Positions 23,831 through 36,268 are shown, counted from the first letter of the stretch. The stretch is 64,000 nucleotides of DNA from Neolentinus lepideus HHB14362 ss-1 (GCA_001632425.1 KV425566.1:310001-374000); one strand, 5' to 3'. Notes: a model not told the origin generated them from the sequence alone. Made by a program: numbers and translations.

Positions 23831-25853
23831 CTAACTGACCTTCCACTGACCTTTGTAGTTGTTGAACAGCCCAATTGTGTCGTCTGCTCCATTCATAGGC
23901 CCGCTGCACCCTATGCTAACCTCCTTCTCCTCCGCAGCACCGTTCCTCACGATGCCTCCTCCACCTTTGCCTTCGACGGCACCAATGTCGCTATAATTTA
24001 GCTTCGCCTTCGCATTGTCCGCCCGTAGATTTTCGAGACGCTGCAGGTATTCCTCATCGACACCCCCAGTTACATACTCACCAGTGAAGACAGAACAGTC
24101 GAATCGTGTCAGTGCCGGATTAAATTGGTTGACGGATGATATGAGGTCCGGTAAGGTCTGGAAGATGACGAGATCAGCCCCGATCTGAGCCGCAATTTCA
24201 TCGTCGTTGCGATTGTGAGCAACAAGCTCGACTCTCGAAGGCATATCAATGCCGTATACGTTTGAGTATCTATCATACTAAATGTTAGGAATGCGAGAGA
24301 ATGAGAGATCTCGAGGAATGCCGCTGCTCACCGGATAGGAGGAGCGCAGCTTGCGACGATGACCTTCTTAGCACCGACATCTTTGGCCATCTGGATGATC
24401 TCCTTGGATGTCGTACCTCGCACGATGGAGTCTGTTTTCAAGTCAGCAGAGAACAATGTAAAGATCTGCCAACCTACCATCGACGATCAAAACATTCTTG
24501 TTCAAGAATTCCAAGGCCATTGCATTCAATTTACGCCGGACATTCTTTTTCCTGGATAATGGATCAGTAACCTCTAGGAGGGGGATCATATTTCCTCTAC
24601 CTCATTTGCTGCCCAGGCATGATGAACGTCCGACCAACGTAACGATTCTTGATAAATCCCTCTCGGTAAGGCAGTTGAAGCTTCTGCGCGAGATTCAGAG
24701 CAGCTACTCGAGAAGTATCAGGTACCTTATGCCCTTAATGTTAGGTTTGAAGCATCCCCTTTTCGGCAGGACGTACAGGGATGACCACATCCACAGACAA
24801 ATTCTTCTCGTCCAGCACTCGCTTGACTTCATCTGCGAGGGCGTCTCCCATTGCCATCCGGCTTCTATAGACGCTAACGCCATCCAATACCGAGTCCGGA
24901 CGAGCAAAGTAGACATATTCGAAGATGTCTGGAGCGAATATAGCGGGAGCAGATACTTGTCGCCGCGTCACGGATGATCGCGTGATGATGATAGCTTCGC
25001 CTGTACAAGACAGACACTCAGACATCTACACCGAAAATTTGGGTATTATTCAGCTTACCTGGTGCGACATCTTGCCACTCTCCGAAGCCGCTAGCATCTG
25101 CCACTACGCTTTCGCTAGCGAACAGGTAGTCCTTTCCATTCCCGGCCTTCCTTGTCGCCATTCCCACGGGTCGAATACCATTGGGGTCTCTGAATGCAAT
25201 AATGCCGAAGCCAGCGATCATCGCTACGCACGCGTAGGCACCCTGGACTTGCTGCATCAGACCGCCAATGGCGGTGAAGATATCATCTTCGTTGATGCGA
25301 AACTTTCCCGTTTGCTGGAGGTTATTCGCGAATATGTTAAGCAATAATTCAGAATCGGAGGAGGTGTTGATATGCCGATGAGCTTCGGCATCCATGAACC
25401 GGAGCAGAGGCTCAGTATTGATGAGGTTCCCATTCTAGGGCGTTCACGTTTGACGATGCTCATAAATGAGCGGAAAAGCACGCACATGAGCAAATACAAT
25501 ACCGTACGGTGAATTTACGTAGAACGGCTGGGCTTCAGCATGGGAAGAGCTCCCGGCGGTGGGGTATCGGACTGTGCAGTAAGTGCAGTCAGAAACTCCC
25601 CTCGGAAGATCATCTACTGAGACGTACCGTGTCCGACACCCATACTACCTATCAGAGGAGATATAGAATTCGAATCAAACACATCGCGAACCATTCCATT
25701 GCCCTTGCATTGGAAGAATCGTCCCTTGGGCCCACAGGTGACGATGCCGCATGCATCTTGGCCTCTATGTTGCAGGAGCGCCAGGCCCTCGCAGATTTCT
25801 GGAGCACAGTCTATGCTTGGGTCATGTAAGAGGAGCCCAAGAATACCACACAC
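23831..25853 (-). CDS. ADE4: Amidophosphoribosyltransferase (purine synthesis, step 1)
   Basis: Eight exons, complement(23831..24269, 24332..24431, 24478..24551, 24601..24725, 24777..25000, 25059..25434, 25486..25571, 25628..25853), give 549 residues with all phases consistent. The start [11 protein letters not shown] exposes the N-terminal nucleophile Cys2 of the glutaminase domain, with [10 protein letters not shown] and [13 protein letters not shown] following. The phosphoribosyltransferase half has [31 protein letters not shown] and the PRPP-binding [14 protein letters not shown]. It forms 5-phosphoribosylamine from PRPP and glutamine in the cytosol. The C-terminus ends after a Gly-rich linker with [12 protein letters not shown]. 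It lies downstream of, and on the same strand as, the SAM synthetase gene. Confidence 0.97.
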
Positions 25854-26513
25854 TAGGATACCGAGATGAATACCGTCATACGGTTCCGGAAAAATAGGAT
25901 TCGACGTACTTTTTGCCTAGCAAACTCAGATGTAGGATAAAATTACGGACAGTGGATAATTTTTGGGAGCCGTCCGTGCAAAGGACAAACGTGCGCTGTC
26001 TAGAGGTTTATAGCGTAAAAGTGTTGCCAACCTTCGGAAACGGCATGGCAAACAAATTTCTGGGACAATCTTATCGGACGAATTTGCTGACATCGATCAA
26101 AAATTAACTTTTGCCGCGGCAAGTTACCGCGGCACCGCAACACTACAAATCATGTGCCCGGACATATTTCTCAAGTCATCCTGACATGCTCAGATTACAG
26201 CAGAGTAAATCCCAAAATTTTATTGCTACAATACGCGGTTGAACGCGGTGATTAACCTAGTAAACATCTAAGAGAACACGGTGCGCAGTCATGTAGACAG
26301 CCGGGTAGTGATAGTAGATGCGTCAGTGTCATGCAGCAAGACGCGTCGGGAGGGGAGCAAGCGGTAGAGGGGTTGGGGTATCTCGGAAGAGGACGAAGGA
26401 GGAGTGTCATGCTATGCGTTAATAATGATAATGGAAGGATGAACTTCCGATGCAATGTTGAAATGCAAGCAAGTCTTGTGCTAGATGGTACATGATCAAG
26501 TAAGTGATGAAGC
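25854..26513. promoter_or_regulatory. ADE4 upstream region
   Basis: 660 bases between the ADE4 start and the SAM synthetase stop, both on the minus strand. The likely ADE4 promoter is near 25854-26150. It contains the perfect palindrome TTGCCGCGGCAA at 26111-26122 followed by a related half, TACCGCGGCA. No gene is seen. Confidence 0.45.
26111..26122. promoter_or_regulatory. Perfect 12-base palindrome upstream of ADE4
   Basis: TTGCCGCGGCAA is self-complementary and is followed at once by the related half-site GTTACCGCGGCA. It lies about 260 bases upstream of the ADE4 start codon. Such spaced CCG/CGG symmetry is what fungal zinc-cluster factors bind, but the link is only suggestive. Confidence 0.4.
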
Positions 26514-27892
26514 TTAGAAGACAAGCTTCTTGGGCTTCTCCCACGAGTACTCGGGGTTGCCTACAATAGAAATATATCAGCATTGGTTGTAACACTGAAA
26601 GTGCAAATACGCGCCAAAGTGGCCGTAGGAGGCCGTCTTGAGGTACTGCGGCTTCTGAAGACCAAGCTCCTTAACAATAACACCAGGCCGGAGGTCGAAA
26701 TTGTTTCTGACGATCTGCACCAGCTCCTCATCCGACTTCTTGCTCGTGCCGTACGAGTCAACATAGATGGACAGGGGCTCGGCAACACCGATGGCGTACG
26801 ATAGTTGCACCAAGGTGCGGCGGGCAAGACCAGCAGCAATGATGGACTTGGCAATCCACCGAGCAGTGTAAGCGGCAGAACGGTCGACCTTCGACCAGTC
26901 CTTGCCGGAGAAAGCACCTCCACCGTGCGCACCCCAGCCACCGTAAGTGTCTACGATGATCTTACGACCCGTCAAACCAGCGTCACCCTGAGGGCCACCA
27001 ATAACAAAGCGGCCGGATGGTTGGATCTGGAAGGATCGTTAGATAGGCAACAGTAAACTGAAGCACAAGACGTACATGATAGACGGTCTTCGCGTCCAAG
27101 AGGTGGGCCGGAATAACAGGCTTAACAATTTTCTCCAGGATCTCGGAACGCAAGTCCGCAGTCGAGATCTCCTCAGCATGCTGAGTGGAGATGACGACGG
27201 TGTCGACACGGAGGGGGATGGTCGCGCCACCCTCCTTCTTGTACTCAATGGTGACTTGCGTCTTCGAGTCGGGGCGCAACCAGGGGAGGAGACCAGAGCG
27301 GCGGGCATCAGCCATCGCGCCGTTGAGCTTGTGCGCAAGCATAATGGTCAAGGGCATGTACTCCTCGGTCTCGTCCGAGGCATAACCGAACATGATACCC
27401 TGGTCACCAGCACCGATGTTCTCCAGAGCACCGTGATCGAGACCCTGAGCGATATCAGGGGACTGCTGCTCAATGGCGACGAGAATGTTGCAGGTCTTGT
27501 AGTCGAAGCCCTTCGACGAGTCGTCGTAGCCGATCTGCTTAATGGTCTCACGGATGACCTTCTGGTAGTCAAGGTTGGCCTTGGTGGTGATTTCACCGAA
27601 AACCATGATCATGCCAGTCTTCGAAGCCGTCTCGCAAGCGACCTTAGAGAAGGGGTCCTGCGCCAAGCAGGCATCGAGCTAATTGTTACATCTCCGTGAG
27701 TACTCTTGTAGGTGGGCTGAAAGCTAGCAAAACTCACGATGGCATCCGAGACCTGATCACAAATTTTGTCTACAAATATGGTCGGTATCGTAGTCTAGAG
27801 AACTCAAAGCTGGACAACATACCTGGGTGACCCTCACCGACAGACTCTGACGTGAAGAGGAAGTGACCGGGAGCCAGAGCAGCGTTAGCCAT
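26514..27892 (-). CDS. SAM2: S-adenosylmethionine synthetase (methionine adenosyltransferase)
   Basis: Exons complement(26514..26560, 26615..27026, 27076..27678, 27738..27769, 27823..27892) give 387 residues, the normal length. N-terminal [20 protein letters not shown] is the ATP/Mg site, with further signatures [12 protein letters not shown] and [19 protein letters not shown]. The enzyme makes AdoMet from methionine and ATP. The last intron (26561..26614) can only be spliced to the conserved tail [14 protein letters not shown] if its donor is GC (TTTG|GCGCGT). The nearby GT donor, two codon positions on, puts the tail out of frame. Yeast-type relatives read GHFGN at this junction, which supports the GC donor. 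The symbol follows yeast naming; the SAM1/SAM2 distinction does not apply. Confidence 0.96.
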
Positions 27893-28185
27893 CGTATTCG
27901 AGTCTAAGACGGGGTAATGGTGGGGGGGGAGATAGGAAGGCAGTTAGAGGGAAACCTGCGCCCTCTTCAAGGTTTGGCTCAAATACATTTACGCGCAGAA
28001 GCCCTTGCTTATCTCATCTAAATATCACGCCATCGGCCACGTTTGAATCCTTCCTAAGTCCCTATAGTCGGTGTAAATACGACGCTCGGTGCAATCGGAC
28101 CTTAAGGGAACGGTCTAATACAATGCTAACGGCATAACCGTGTGTACAAGTCAAATGCAGGTGTACGGAAACAGGGTGTTCAATG

Positions 28186-31100
28186 CTACATAAACCCTAC
28201 ACCCAGGGGGTCCACATTCTCTGATGGACGATCAGATACAGACGTGGGTTGCGAGTTCTTAACTTGAGTAGCACCGCTGGGAGAATGGCTGCCAGACGAT
28301 AACTGAATAACTGGAGCAGGGGAAATCACGTCCCTCGGCCTCCCTAATGTCGAGGACCGGACAGGCGCTATCGGTTTAGGGTACGATACGGTGGGATCAT
28401 GAGGAAGCGAAGACGTCCCTGCGAATGGTATCTCGTTCAAAAGAGGCGCGTGAGATGGTAACGGTGCCCGGGCAGTATTCCATGGATTATCGAGAAATAG
28501 AGAGGGTATCGTGGGTCTCTCTCTCATGGTCTCCCAAGGATTCGATGAAGACACGGTGTAAGACGGCTGTGCACGTGAAGTAGCGGAGGATGAATCTTCT
28601 CCCCAGGCACTACTGAGCTGGTCTCGACTCTTCAGCTCGCCGGCATTCACACCTGACTCGCCATCATCGGTGGATGCCGCGAGCGACTTGCTCAGGTCCC
28701 TTGCGACTCCGTCATAAGCGCCTTGAACCGCTGAAAAGGCCGTAGATGCGTTTGATGACAGTTTACCCCAGATGGACTTCACGCCACCTGCCCAGTCAGG
28801 CGGACGTCGAGGCGATGAAGGTCCTCTCCCCGGCGCTGGTGAGGGAGTACGTTGAGGACCGCTGGGCGTGCGTAATGAAAATTCTGATGAGGACCCTGAG
28901 TTGGCACTAGTGTCATTTAGAGTCATTTGAGATAACTCTGGTAGTGATGATGATAAGCCCGATGAGGCAGTCACCTGCGGAGGAGGCTGGCTGATGAGAC
29001 TGGCTGATGATCCCGACGGCTGGGGCGAGGAAGGCAAAGCAACAGGTGTACCGGCAGGTGACGGCGGTGTAGAGGCGGCGGAAGACGTAATGATAGTAGG
29101 ATCTTCATCCACGCCTTCTATCGGACCGAGCATTTCCACTCCTCTTGCCTGACTGGTTATAACCCGGCCGTTCATTTCTTCGTCTGTGCGGCTATAGAGT
29201 TGATACCAGAATCGGACATCCCTAGGGTTGGGGAATAGCACACCCATATCTGCTTTGGACAAACGGCTTGTTGGATCATCTAGCGATGGGTCATAATCGG
29301 GATTGAGGTTCTTCTCCCGCTCATCCGGCGAATTGAAGAAATCCCAAACGCTGACCGTCCGCTCGCATGGCGGCGGTCCGCCATCGCCAACACGCCGTTC
29401 TCGTTCCGTGTTGAACAGGAACGTCCCGAACTGGCAAGCGTACAGATGATAGTGAAGTTGCCGGAGGAACCGTTCGTTGAACTCAAAACGCTCCGGGAAC
29501 TGTCTCTGGACCTGCCGTACGCTCTCCAGGAACTGATGGAAGACAGGACTCGTCTCTTTGATATCTGCTTGCGAAGCAAAACGTTTCTGCACGGAAGCAA
29601 AGAACGCTTGAGCAGCCTCCGCGCTTCCACCGGCGGCGGCGTTCTCCGCGGGAGCCACAAAAAACTTCTCCGAGGACAAGTGTCCGCACCGGTCCAAGAA
29701 CTTGTGCCCGAATGACACCCAATCCTTCTCCACCAGGACCATAAACCCCCGCATCGTCCGGTAGAAAGGGTCCAGACATAGCTGTGCGAGCGCCGACAGC
29801 TGCGACGTCCGATCCCACCCATCCGAGCAATGAATCAACACATGCGACGAATTCACATGCACATTCCGCACGATCAGCACCGTGCCTTCCATAATCGCAG
29901 AAATATGCCTGAGCCACCCCGACCGGCGCAGCGCCCCGCGGTCCAGGATGGCCTCGCCGGGCGGGTCACCGCCGACCGCCACCGCGTCCGCCTCCCTGAG
30001 CGCCTCGACGACGCGCCCGAGCGAGTCGCGCATGACGTGTATGTGATCGATCCCGAGGTACGCCTTGCGTGCGTCCTTGTAGTGGTCCATGTTCTCCGAG
30101 CCCGCGCCCTTGGCCGTGTTTGCCATCGCGTTCGTCGTCGGTCGCGCGTCGACGATCAGGTTCGTGGACGTCGCGCCGTATATTGGCCCTGAGACCGCGC
30201 GCGCATCGGGGGCCCAGTGGGATTGGAACGTGGCTTCGACCAGCTTCTCGTCTTGCACCGAGCGGCTTTGCGTGAGACCTACCATAGGCTGGCTAGATCG
30301 AGTGATAGTACCCTGTATATATCTTCTCCATAAGTTTCATAGCAAAACAACGGAATTCTCACTCACAAAATTGGCCCAGTGCAGATACGTCAACGTCGGA
30401 ATCCTCGCCTTACTCCGATACTTCCCCGCATACTGCAGCGTCGTGTCGCTAATCTTCGTCGGCACGACCAAGCGCGCGGGGTACGTCGGGCAAAACTAGA
30501 AAGCAAAAGCAGACTGGAGGTTGGTTATACGTGAACGAAGACGAGGGCGGACCAGCCTGGGCACGCACAGTGTAGTCTTTGTTCAGGTCGGTGAAACGCC
30601 AGGCCTTGGTACGCACTCCAACGCCCATCCGGCCGAACTCTTCGCGCGGGGAGTAGAGCGACCAGCCGGTACTGGTGGGGAAGGGCGGGTTAGGGGTGTA
30701 GAAGAATGCATAGAGTTGCTGGACGGATGCTGAATATCATAGATCATGTGTGAATGACAACATCGGATGTCATGGGGATAACACTGGGACGCACTGATGA
30801 CTGTTAGTTCTTTCACACTCTCAAACACATCAATCGCCACGCTCTCCTGCGCAAACACGAGCGAGAACATCTCAAACGTCCTGCAACGGACCGTGATCGG
30901 GCATTGTCCTTGCAGCGTCTGCGGCAGGCGTGTCACGAGCGATATCAGGGGATACGGGACCTAGAATACAGAGCTGCTTGACACATATTAGATATAAACG
31001 ATCAATAGCACCCACCCACATCTCCTTCTCCCCATCCTGATAGTGGAATATAAGGTGATGGGCAGTTAGGTGCAGCGTCCCTAAACCGGTCTTCCCGCCT

Positions 31101-31207
31101 TTGGAGCAGAGCACATTCTCGACCTGGCAGCAATCCGATGAGAACGTAGACAACGACAAATGATCGTCTATCCAGCAACGGACCTTGGTTACTCGGATGG
31201 CATCCAT
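28186..31207 (-). CDS. YMR1: Myotubularin-family phosphoinositide 3-phosphatase (Ymr1 type)
   Basis: Exons complement(28186..30312, 30367..30495, 30569..30729, 30795..30960, 31016..31207) give 924 residues in phase. The N-terminal GRAM/PH domain contains GLGTLHLTAHHLIF and VPYPLISLVTRLPQ. The phosphatase domain reads FPTKIS-like VVPTKISDTTLQYAG, RIPTLTYLHW, TRSSQPMVGLTQSRSVQDEK and the active site HVLIHCSDGWDRTSQLSALA, with the CX5R loop intact. Further on is SFGHKFLDRCGH. The last ~300 residues are disordered Ser/Pro-rich sequence, longer than in yeast Ymr1. The enzyme removes the 3-phosphate from PI3P and PI(3,5)P2 on endosomes. The base composition of the middle exon is notably GC-rich. 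Confidence 0.95.
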
Positions 31208-31610
31208 GAGAGGAGGACGAGGCGAGAAGCGCGTCTCGCAATCTACCGGCGCCTAATGCGATCGTGTAAAGTGATTCGGCGGCAAGTATAGCTTCGCCCT
31301 CGATAATAACTTTAGTATACTCTGAACTACATTTCACAACTCCTGCTCTTCAGACTTCCATTCTCTCAAACGCAGCTCCGGTGCTTCTTACCTTCGTAGC
31401 CTCCGCACTCAATCAAAGACAGACATCACCAAGCAACCCAGTCGCATTCGCCAGCACTGGCATATCACCCTCAGTATAATATACAGTAAAGGATAGCATT
31501 GTATATCAAAGCCTCAAATCAAAAAGAAACAGTCCAGCCCAAGGTCCGCTCGCCAAGTCTCAACCCAAACCCAAATCCAAGTCCATTTATCACCATGCCG
31601 TCGTAATCAC
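31208..31610. other. Upstream of the myotubularin gene, downstream of the cupredoxin gene
   Basis: 403 bases between same-strand genes. It should hold the myotubularin promoter and the cupredoxin 3' end. Nothing else is recognised. Confidence 0.45.
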
Positions 31611-32318
31611 TCACAACAACAAACCCGCAGCCAAACCAACAGCAGCAAGCGCACCAGCCGCACCGCCCGCGACGCGGGCAGCGCCGCTCGCAGCGCTCTT
31701 GCCCGTACTGGCCGCAGCAGCAGCGGAGCCTGATGCGCTGGCCGAGCCGGAGGCAGCAGGGGTGCTCGTCATGTTGGAGCCGGTGGCCATCGCCGCGGCC
31801 TGGAACGCCGTAAAGTTCTTCTCAGCCGTGGGGTTGACGGCGAAGACCATTCCCTTTGCGCAGTGGCTGATATCATCCTTAGTTTCGCGTCCCCGAGTAT
31901 ATGATTGCGATGCTGACTTACCCGACTTGCTTGCAGTAGAACCACAGAGGCGCGCTGGCGTTGGTCATGGTGAACGACCAGACGGGGAAAGTCGTAGCGT
32001 CAGCGGCGACGGGTACGAAGCCGGAGTCGATACCGACCGTCGGGGTCGTCATCTGCTCGCAGGGGTCCGCGAACGTCGACTGGGTGACAGTGTGGTTCTT
32101 AGATTGGCTGGTCAAAACGTCACCATCAGCGTCTATTAGGCTTCATAATATGCGTGCGGGACTGACAATTGGAAGGAGAGCGTGTCCCCAACGTTAGCCA
32201 TGACATTGGTAGGGTTGTACGTGAGCGTGCCATTCCCACCGACGATAACCGTGATCGTCTGTTGCGCCGACACAGCGGCGACGGAGAGGAGACCAGCGAG
32301 GACAGCGGAGAAGAGCAT
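31611..32318 (-). CDS. Secreted GPI-anchored cupredoxin-domain protein
   Basis: Exons complement(31611..31866, 31922..32107, 32167..32318) give 197 residues in phase. The start MLFSAVLAGLLSVAAVSAQQ is a clear signal peptide. A plastocyanin-like fold follows: ITVIVGGNGTLTYNPTNV, VGDTLSFQFQSKNHTVTQST, TTFPVWSFTMTNASAPLWFY and CKQVGHCAKGM. The type-1 copper ligands His (KNHTV), Cys (FYCKQ), His (GHC) and Met (KGM) are all present. A Ser/Ala-rich linker leads to a hydrophobic C-terminal segment ending GLAAGLLL, a GPI-anchor signal. This family is expanded in agaricomycetes and is often linked to the cell surface; its redox partner is unknown. Confidence 0.9.
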
Positions 32319-33854
32319 CTTGACTGGACAAAAGAGAGCGGGTTGGAAGCGGAAGCTACAGAGACAGGTCTTTTCGAAAGGATGAGGCTAAGGGCAATGA
32401 ACCAGACGAGACTATCCATGCAGCCAAGATATTCAGTATCATCCTGTCCTGAATGAGATAAGCAGGAACGCGACTTACCCTGCTCGTAGTGCGACGAAAG
32501 GATAGGAGTGGTTGGAGGCGAAGGGGGTAAGAAACGCCTCTGCTCGCGACGGGTCTTATAGACCCAGCTGGTGATGTCTTGGCAACCGAGTTTAAACAGC
32601 GCGGCGCATCCGTATCTGTGCTGGAAGTTCCAGAAATACATGTCGATCAGGAGGGCAAGGTCCACAAGGTCCGGGGAATGCTACCGGAGACTAGTGTCTG
32701 CTCCCGCACACATGGGGCGCTGTTGGTTAGCTCTACTTTCAATTGGATACTATCAAGCAAGGCTTGATTTTACATACCGGCTTGATCGTACATGTCGTCT
32801 GCTGAATACTGTTGGACAGATGGTCAGACCGTGATACCCGACCGGAACAAGTCCCCGGCACACCCACGTAGTACATAGGAAATTCGTCCGGACCAATCGT
32901 GTCCCTTGCCTCCACGCTACCACGAACCTTTTGTCCCCGCTTCACGTTATGCGTCAAATTCGCCAGTCAATTGCGTCCAATCGTGTAGAACTTTGCCTGA
33001 CCCGACGTCCAATAGCGATTGTCAACGTCCTAACAGCTGCAGGGCGTTGAATTCAGCACGCCACGCTAGAGCTCCTCGTCGCGAACAAAAAGCAACTCCA
33101 TCTGCACCTCGACGGAGATGACATCGACCGCACTTTATTCCCTCCTTCACAACCTTGACCCATGGCGTCCAGGCACATTGAAATTAACGACGAGATTCGT
33201 CCACGCCCTTGTTCTTGCCATCCCAGGGTCTTAGATATTTGAAACAGTGCTGGCACTCAGCTAGGTCGAGTCGTCTCCTACACATAGTGCTCGTGGCGAG
33301 AAGGTAGCCAAGTTGGACTTTATGGGTCCACGATCAGGAAGTCCCTGAACACGAAGGGCCTGTAATGCTTAGACTCTGTACTACACACACGACTGACTCG
33401 TTTCTTCCCGGGATTACGGACGTCTTGACCGCCACTACAAAGGAGCAGTGGTAGTTACACCCACAGCTGCTGTAGCGCGGGAGAAATATGAAAAAGATTT
33501 TACATTATCCATATCCACAGAAAAGAGAAGCCACATGGCAAATGAGGGTCGGTATGTACTCGAGACGGAAGCAGAAACCAAACAACGAGACGACACAGTC
33601 ACCAAGAGATGAGAAGAGTGAGAAAAGGCTAGATAGACACGGAAAGCAAGACAGTGCGCGATAAACGATAACTAACTGGAACGTGCTGATGAGACAGTCC
33701 ATACCCCCCCTCCTCTTCCTCCGCGTCCTCCTCTCTTCGAGGCTTGGGTTGAGTAGGTGAATTTGGATTGTGACATGCAAAAGGATATGACTATGGTAGT
33801 GCGACGTAGGATAGGGTAGCGCGAGAACGGATTGGCAGGCAGGTGACTAGGTGG
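32319..33854. other. 1.5 kb region without a supported gene
   Basis: The left end should contain the cupredoxin promoter and the right end the 3' side of G gamma copy A. Several short frames look mildly protein-like. One near 32571-32767 (plus) reads TEFKQRGASVSVLEVPEIHV, and one near 33055-33165 (plus) reads ATLELLVANKKQLHLHLDGD. I could not build an exon chain with a start, stop and consistent phases from them. A decayed or small spliced gene is possible. Confidence 0.35.
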
Positions 33855-34210
33855 CTACTGCACAACACAGCACCCCCCACGCTTTTGCGGTGCGTACGGG
33901 TCTTCGTGCTTGCCCACGGGCCCCCACACCGACGGTACCTGCACCTCGCTATCAGTCCCACGACCAAGTGTCCGCGACGATGGCGGCTACGCACCAGGTG
34001 ATCCTTCGTCGTTTTGCAGTACCGAATCAGACTGCCCGTAACTCAATTGAGAGGGTGATATGAGGGAGAGAGGGGACGGACGCACCTAGCGCTCGCCTCG
34101 CTGACTCTTATCCGCGGGCGCGCGAGGTCCTCTCGTAGCCGCTGGTTGTGCTCCATGAGTCTGCGCAGCTTGAGCTCGGACATGGATTGCTTGTGCCGGC
34201 GGGTGTCCAT
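33855..34210 (-). CDS. Heterotrimeric G-protein gamma subunit, copy A
   Basis: Exons complement(33855..33938, 33995..34031, 34086..34210) give 81 residues in phase; the gene is too finely split to appear as a long open frame. The protein reads [20 protein letters not shown] (the coiled coil that pairs with G beta), [20 protein letters not shown], then [17 protein letters not shown]. It ends GGCCVVQ, a CaaX farnesylation site preceded by a second Cys suited to palmitoylation. Family knowledge: G gamma with G beta carries signals from pheromone or nutrient receptors at the plasma membrane. Copy B (40891..41273, plus strand) has the same three exon lengths, 125/37/84. Confidence 0.93.
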
Positions 34211-34866
34211 CGCAGTCGAAGGGGGCAGTGTCGAGACTCAGGTGCTAGCTGGAGAGGAGAGGGGAAGTGCCGATGAAAATGGGGCTGGGAGAAGGGCAAG
34301 GGTTGAGATTGATCGAGCGACGGAAATAGAGCGACGAGGGAACGGACCGACCTGGGTTCACAGCGAAAAGAGGGCCGCGCTGGATTGAGTCGGTTTTGCT
34401 TCCGCGAGTGCAGCGGGTCGGATGGGGACGGCAGTGGAGAGAGAGGAGTGAGCGCTGGAGGGAGAAGTCGGCGTCGAACAGATCATTTCGAAGGCGACGG
34501 CGAAGCGCTGGTCGTGGGCGTGGTCATGTGAAGCCCGTGCCTTTGCGAGAGTGGCGGTGCGCAAGGCACCGAGTGGACTTTGAGTTTAAATACATGTGTA
34601 CAGGCAATGTATAGGCAAACTAAGCCAATGTATGGGCTATTTGACTATCGGTGCAATGAGGCTCAGAGGTGCCCGCGAGGATGTGTATCTCGACGTGTAT
34701 CTCGACGTGTATCTCCGAGTATCACTCGCTTATGATCCTGTATTCGCGTCATTAGCACCGCAATGAACTTGACTACGATTACTTTACGCAGCGAGGATGC
34801 CATCCCGTAAGCACATCAAAGACATCTGCGACTCCGTGTCATAACCTGCCTTCCAACTACACCACG
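34211..34866. promoter_or_regulatory. Divergent region between G gamma copy A and the TLC-domain gene
   Basis: 656 bases between two outward-facing starts, presumably both promoters. It contains the short 12-base tandem repeat listed separately. Small frames within it have no supporting features. Confidence 0.45.
34683..34715. repeat. Short tandem repeat, unit GTGTATCTCGAC, about 2.75 copies
   Basis: The 12-base unit GTGTATCTCGAC occurs at 34683, 34695 and (partly) 34707, about 150 bases upstream of the TLC-domain start codon. It may be a promoter-embedded minisatellite. Confidence 0.8.
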
Positions 34867-36071
34867 ATGGACGCCTTTGCCAACCAGGTGGGAGCCGTCC
34901 TCCACCTCCAGCAGCTCCCCGCCTTTCTCCCCACCATCCTTCTCTCCGTCCTCGCCTTTACACTCGTCCAGTTCCTCCTCGGCCCCCTCACATGGCGTCT
35001 ACTCGGCAAGGACCGCGAGTGGGCTGAGCGCATCGCCCGCGACCCCTCCCCGTCTCTGCACAGGAAGAAGCGGAAGGAGGAGCACAACTGGTTAGTTTCT
35101 CTCCCCTTTTCCTTTCCCTATAACCGAGAGCATACATCCCAGGTCCACCCACGTCACCTCCCTCGCCCACTCCCTCCTCATCCTCCCCCTCTCCTTCTCC
35201 CACCTCCACCTCCCCGCCCTCGCAGCAGACCGCGCCTTCGCCTGGGACGACGCCGCAGGCCACGTCTACGCCATCGCCTGCGGGTACTTTCTCTGGGACG
35301 CCCTCGACAGCGTCGTGTTCTTCCAGGACATCAGCTTCGTCGTTCACGGTGCGTCTTCCGGGCTGTGACGAGGCGACTGCTTAACGGCGCGTGGGCAGGC
35401 CTATCATGCCTCGCAATATACGGAATGGCATTCGTACGTCCCCCTCACACCCCTCGCAATCCGTTCCAAACCCTCTCCACAGAAACCCTTCCTCGCCTAC
35501 TACGGCGTGCGCTTCCTCCTCTGGGAACTGTAAGCCCCTCTTCCTTTCACCCCAATCCCTAACACCCCCCTCGCGCACCAGCTCCACCCCCTTCCTCAAC
35601 ATCCACTACTTCCTCGACAAGCTCGCCCTCTCCGGCTCCCCCCTCCAGCTCCTAAACGGCGCATGTCTGCTCGCCAGCTTCTTCGGCGCGCGGCTCGTCT
35701 ACGGCGGGGCCATGGTGCGTGCACTACATAGACATATCTTGAAAAGCCGACTCTGATGCGGTGATTCGGGCAGTCGTACGAGTTCTTCGGCACCCTGCAG
35801 GAAGCCGCGCCGGTCCTCCCGACAGCCTACATAGTAGTCTACGGCGTCGGGAACGTCGTGCTGAACGTCTTGAACTGGGTCTGGTGCGTGGCGGGGTAGT
35901 CGGCTGTCCTCACTCACTCACCCTTGCTTGCACCCCAGGTTCTTCAAGATGATCTCCGCCCTGCGCAAGCGCTTCCAAACGCCCGCTGATGCTCCTAGCA
36001 ATGGCGTGGCGAACGGCGTAGAGGTACCGAAGTTGCAGAATGGCGCTGCCAAGGCGAGGAAGGTTGATTAG
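34867..36071 (+). CDS. TLC-domain multipass membrane protein (TMEM56/TLCD4-like)
   Basis: Exons join(34867..35090, 35143..35348, 35399..35433, 35483..35529, 35582..35714, 35774..35883, 35939..36071) give 295 residues in phase. The first helix (residues 15-45, LPTILLSVLAFTLVQFLLGP) is followed by a basic loop with RKKRKEEHNWSTHVTSLAHS, a typical TLC entry. Then come YAIACGYFLWDALDSVVFFQ, FLAYYGVRFLLWELSTPFLN with the conserved E-x-S-T-P-F-x-N, HYFLDKLALSGS and further helices to VVYGVGNVVLNVLNWVWFFK. The tail is short and basic. TLC proteins act in membrane lipid handling; ceramide-synthase Lag1 motifs are not seen, so a lipid-sensing or transport role is more likely. It is convergent with the metaxin gene. 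Confidence 0.88.
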
Positions 36072-36268
36072 TGTGAGGGGGTTCGACAGAATCTTGGTAG
36101 CTAGACTAGAGGTATAGAGATTTCTTCGCTTGGTGTATACAGGAAAAAGTAGATTATATATACTTTTGGGCGACTAGTATACGATATACTGACATTCTAC
36201 TCGGTCCTCTACCGAAGTGTCTTTGTCTCGAGTCCCTCAATACCCCAGATCGGTCTCAGATGCTGCCC

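Noticed and set aside
27076..27699. 207-codon plus-strand open frame
   Set aside because: Antisense to the SAM synthetase exon; an artefact of its codon bias.
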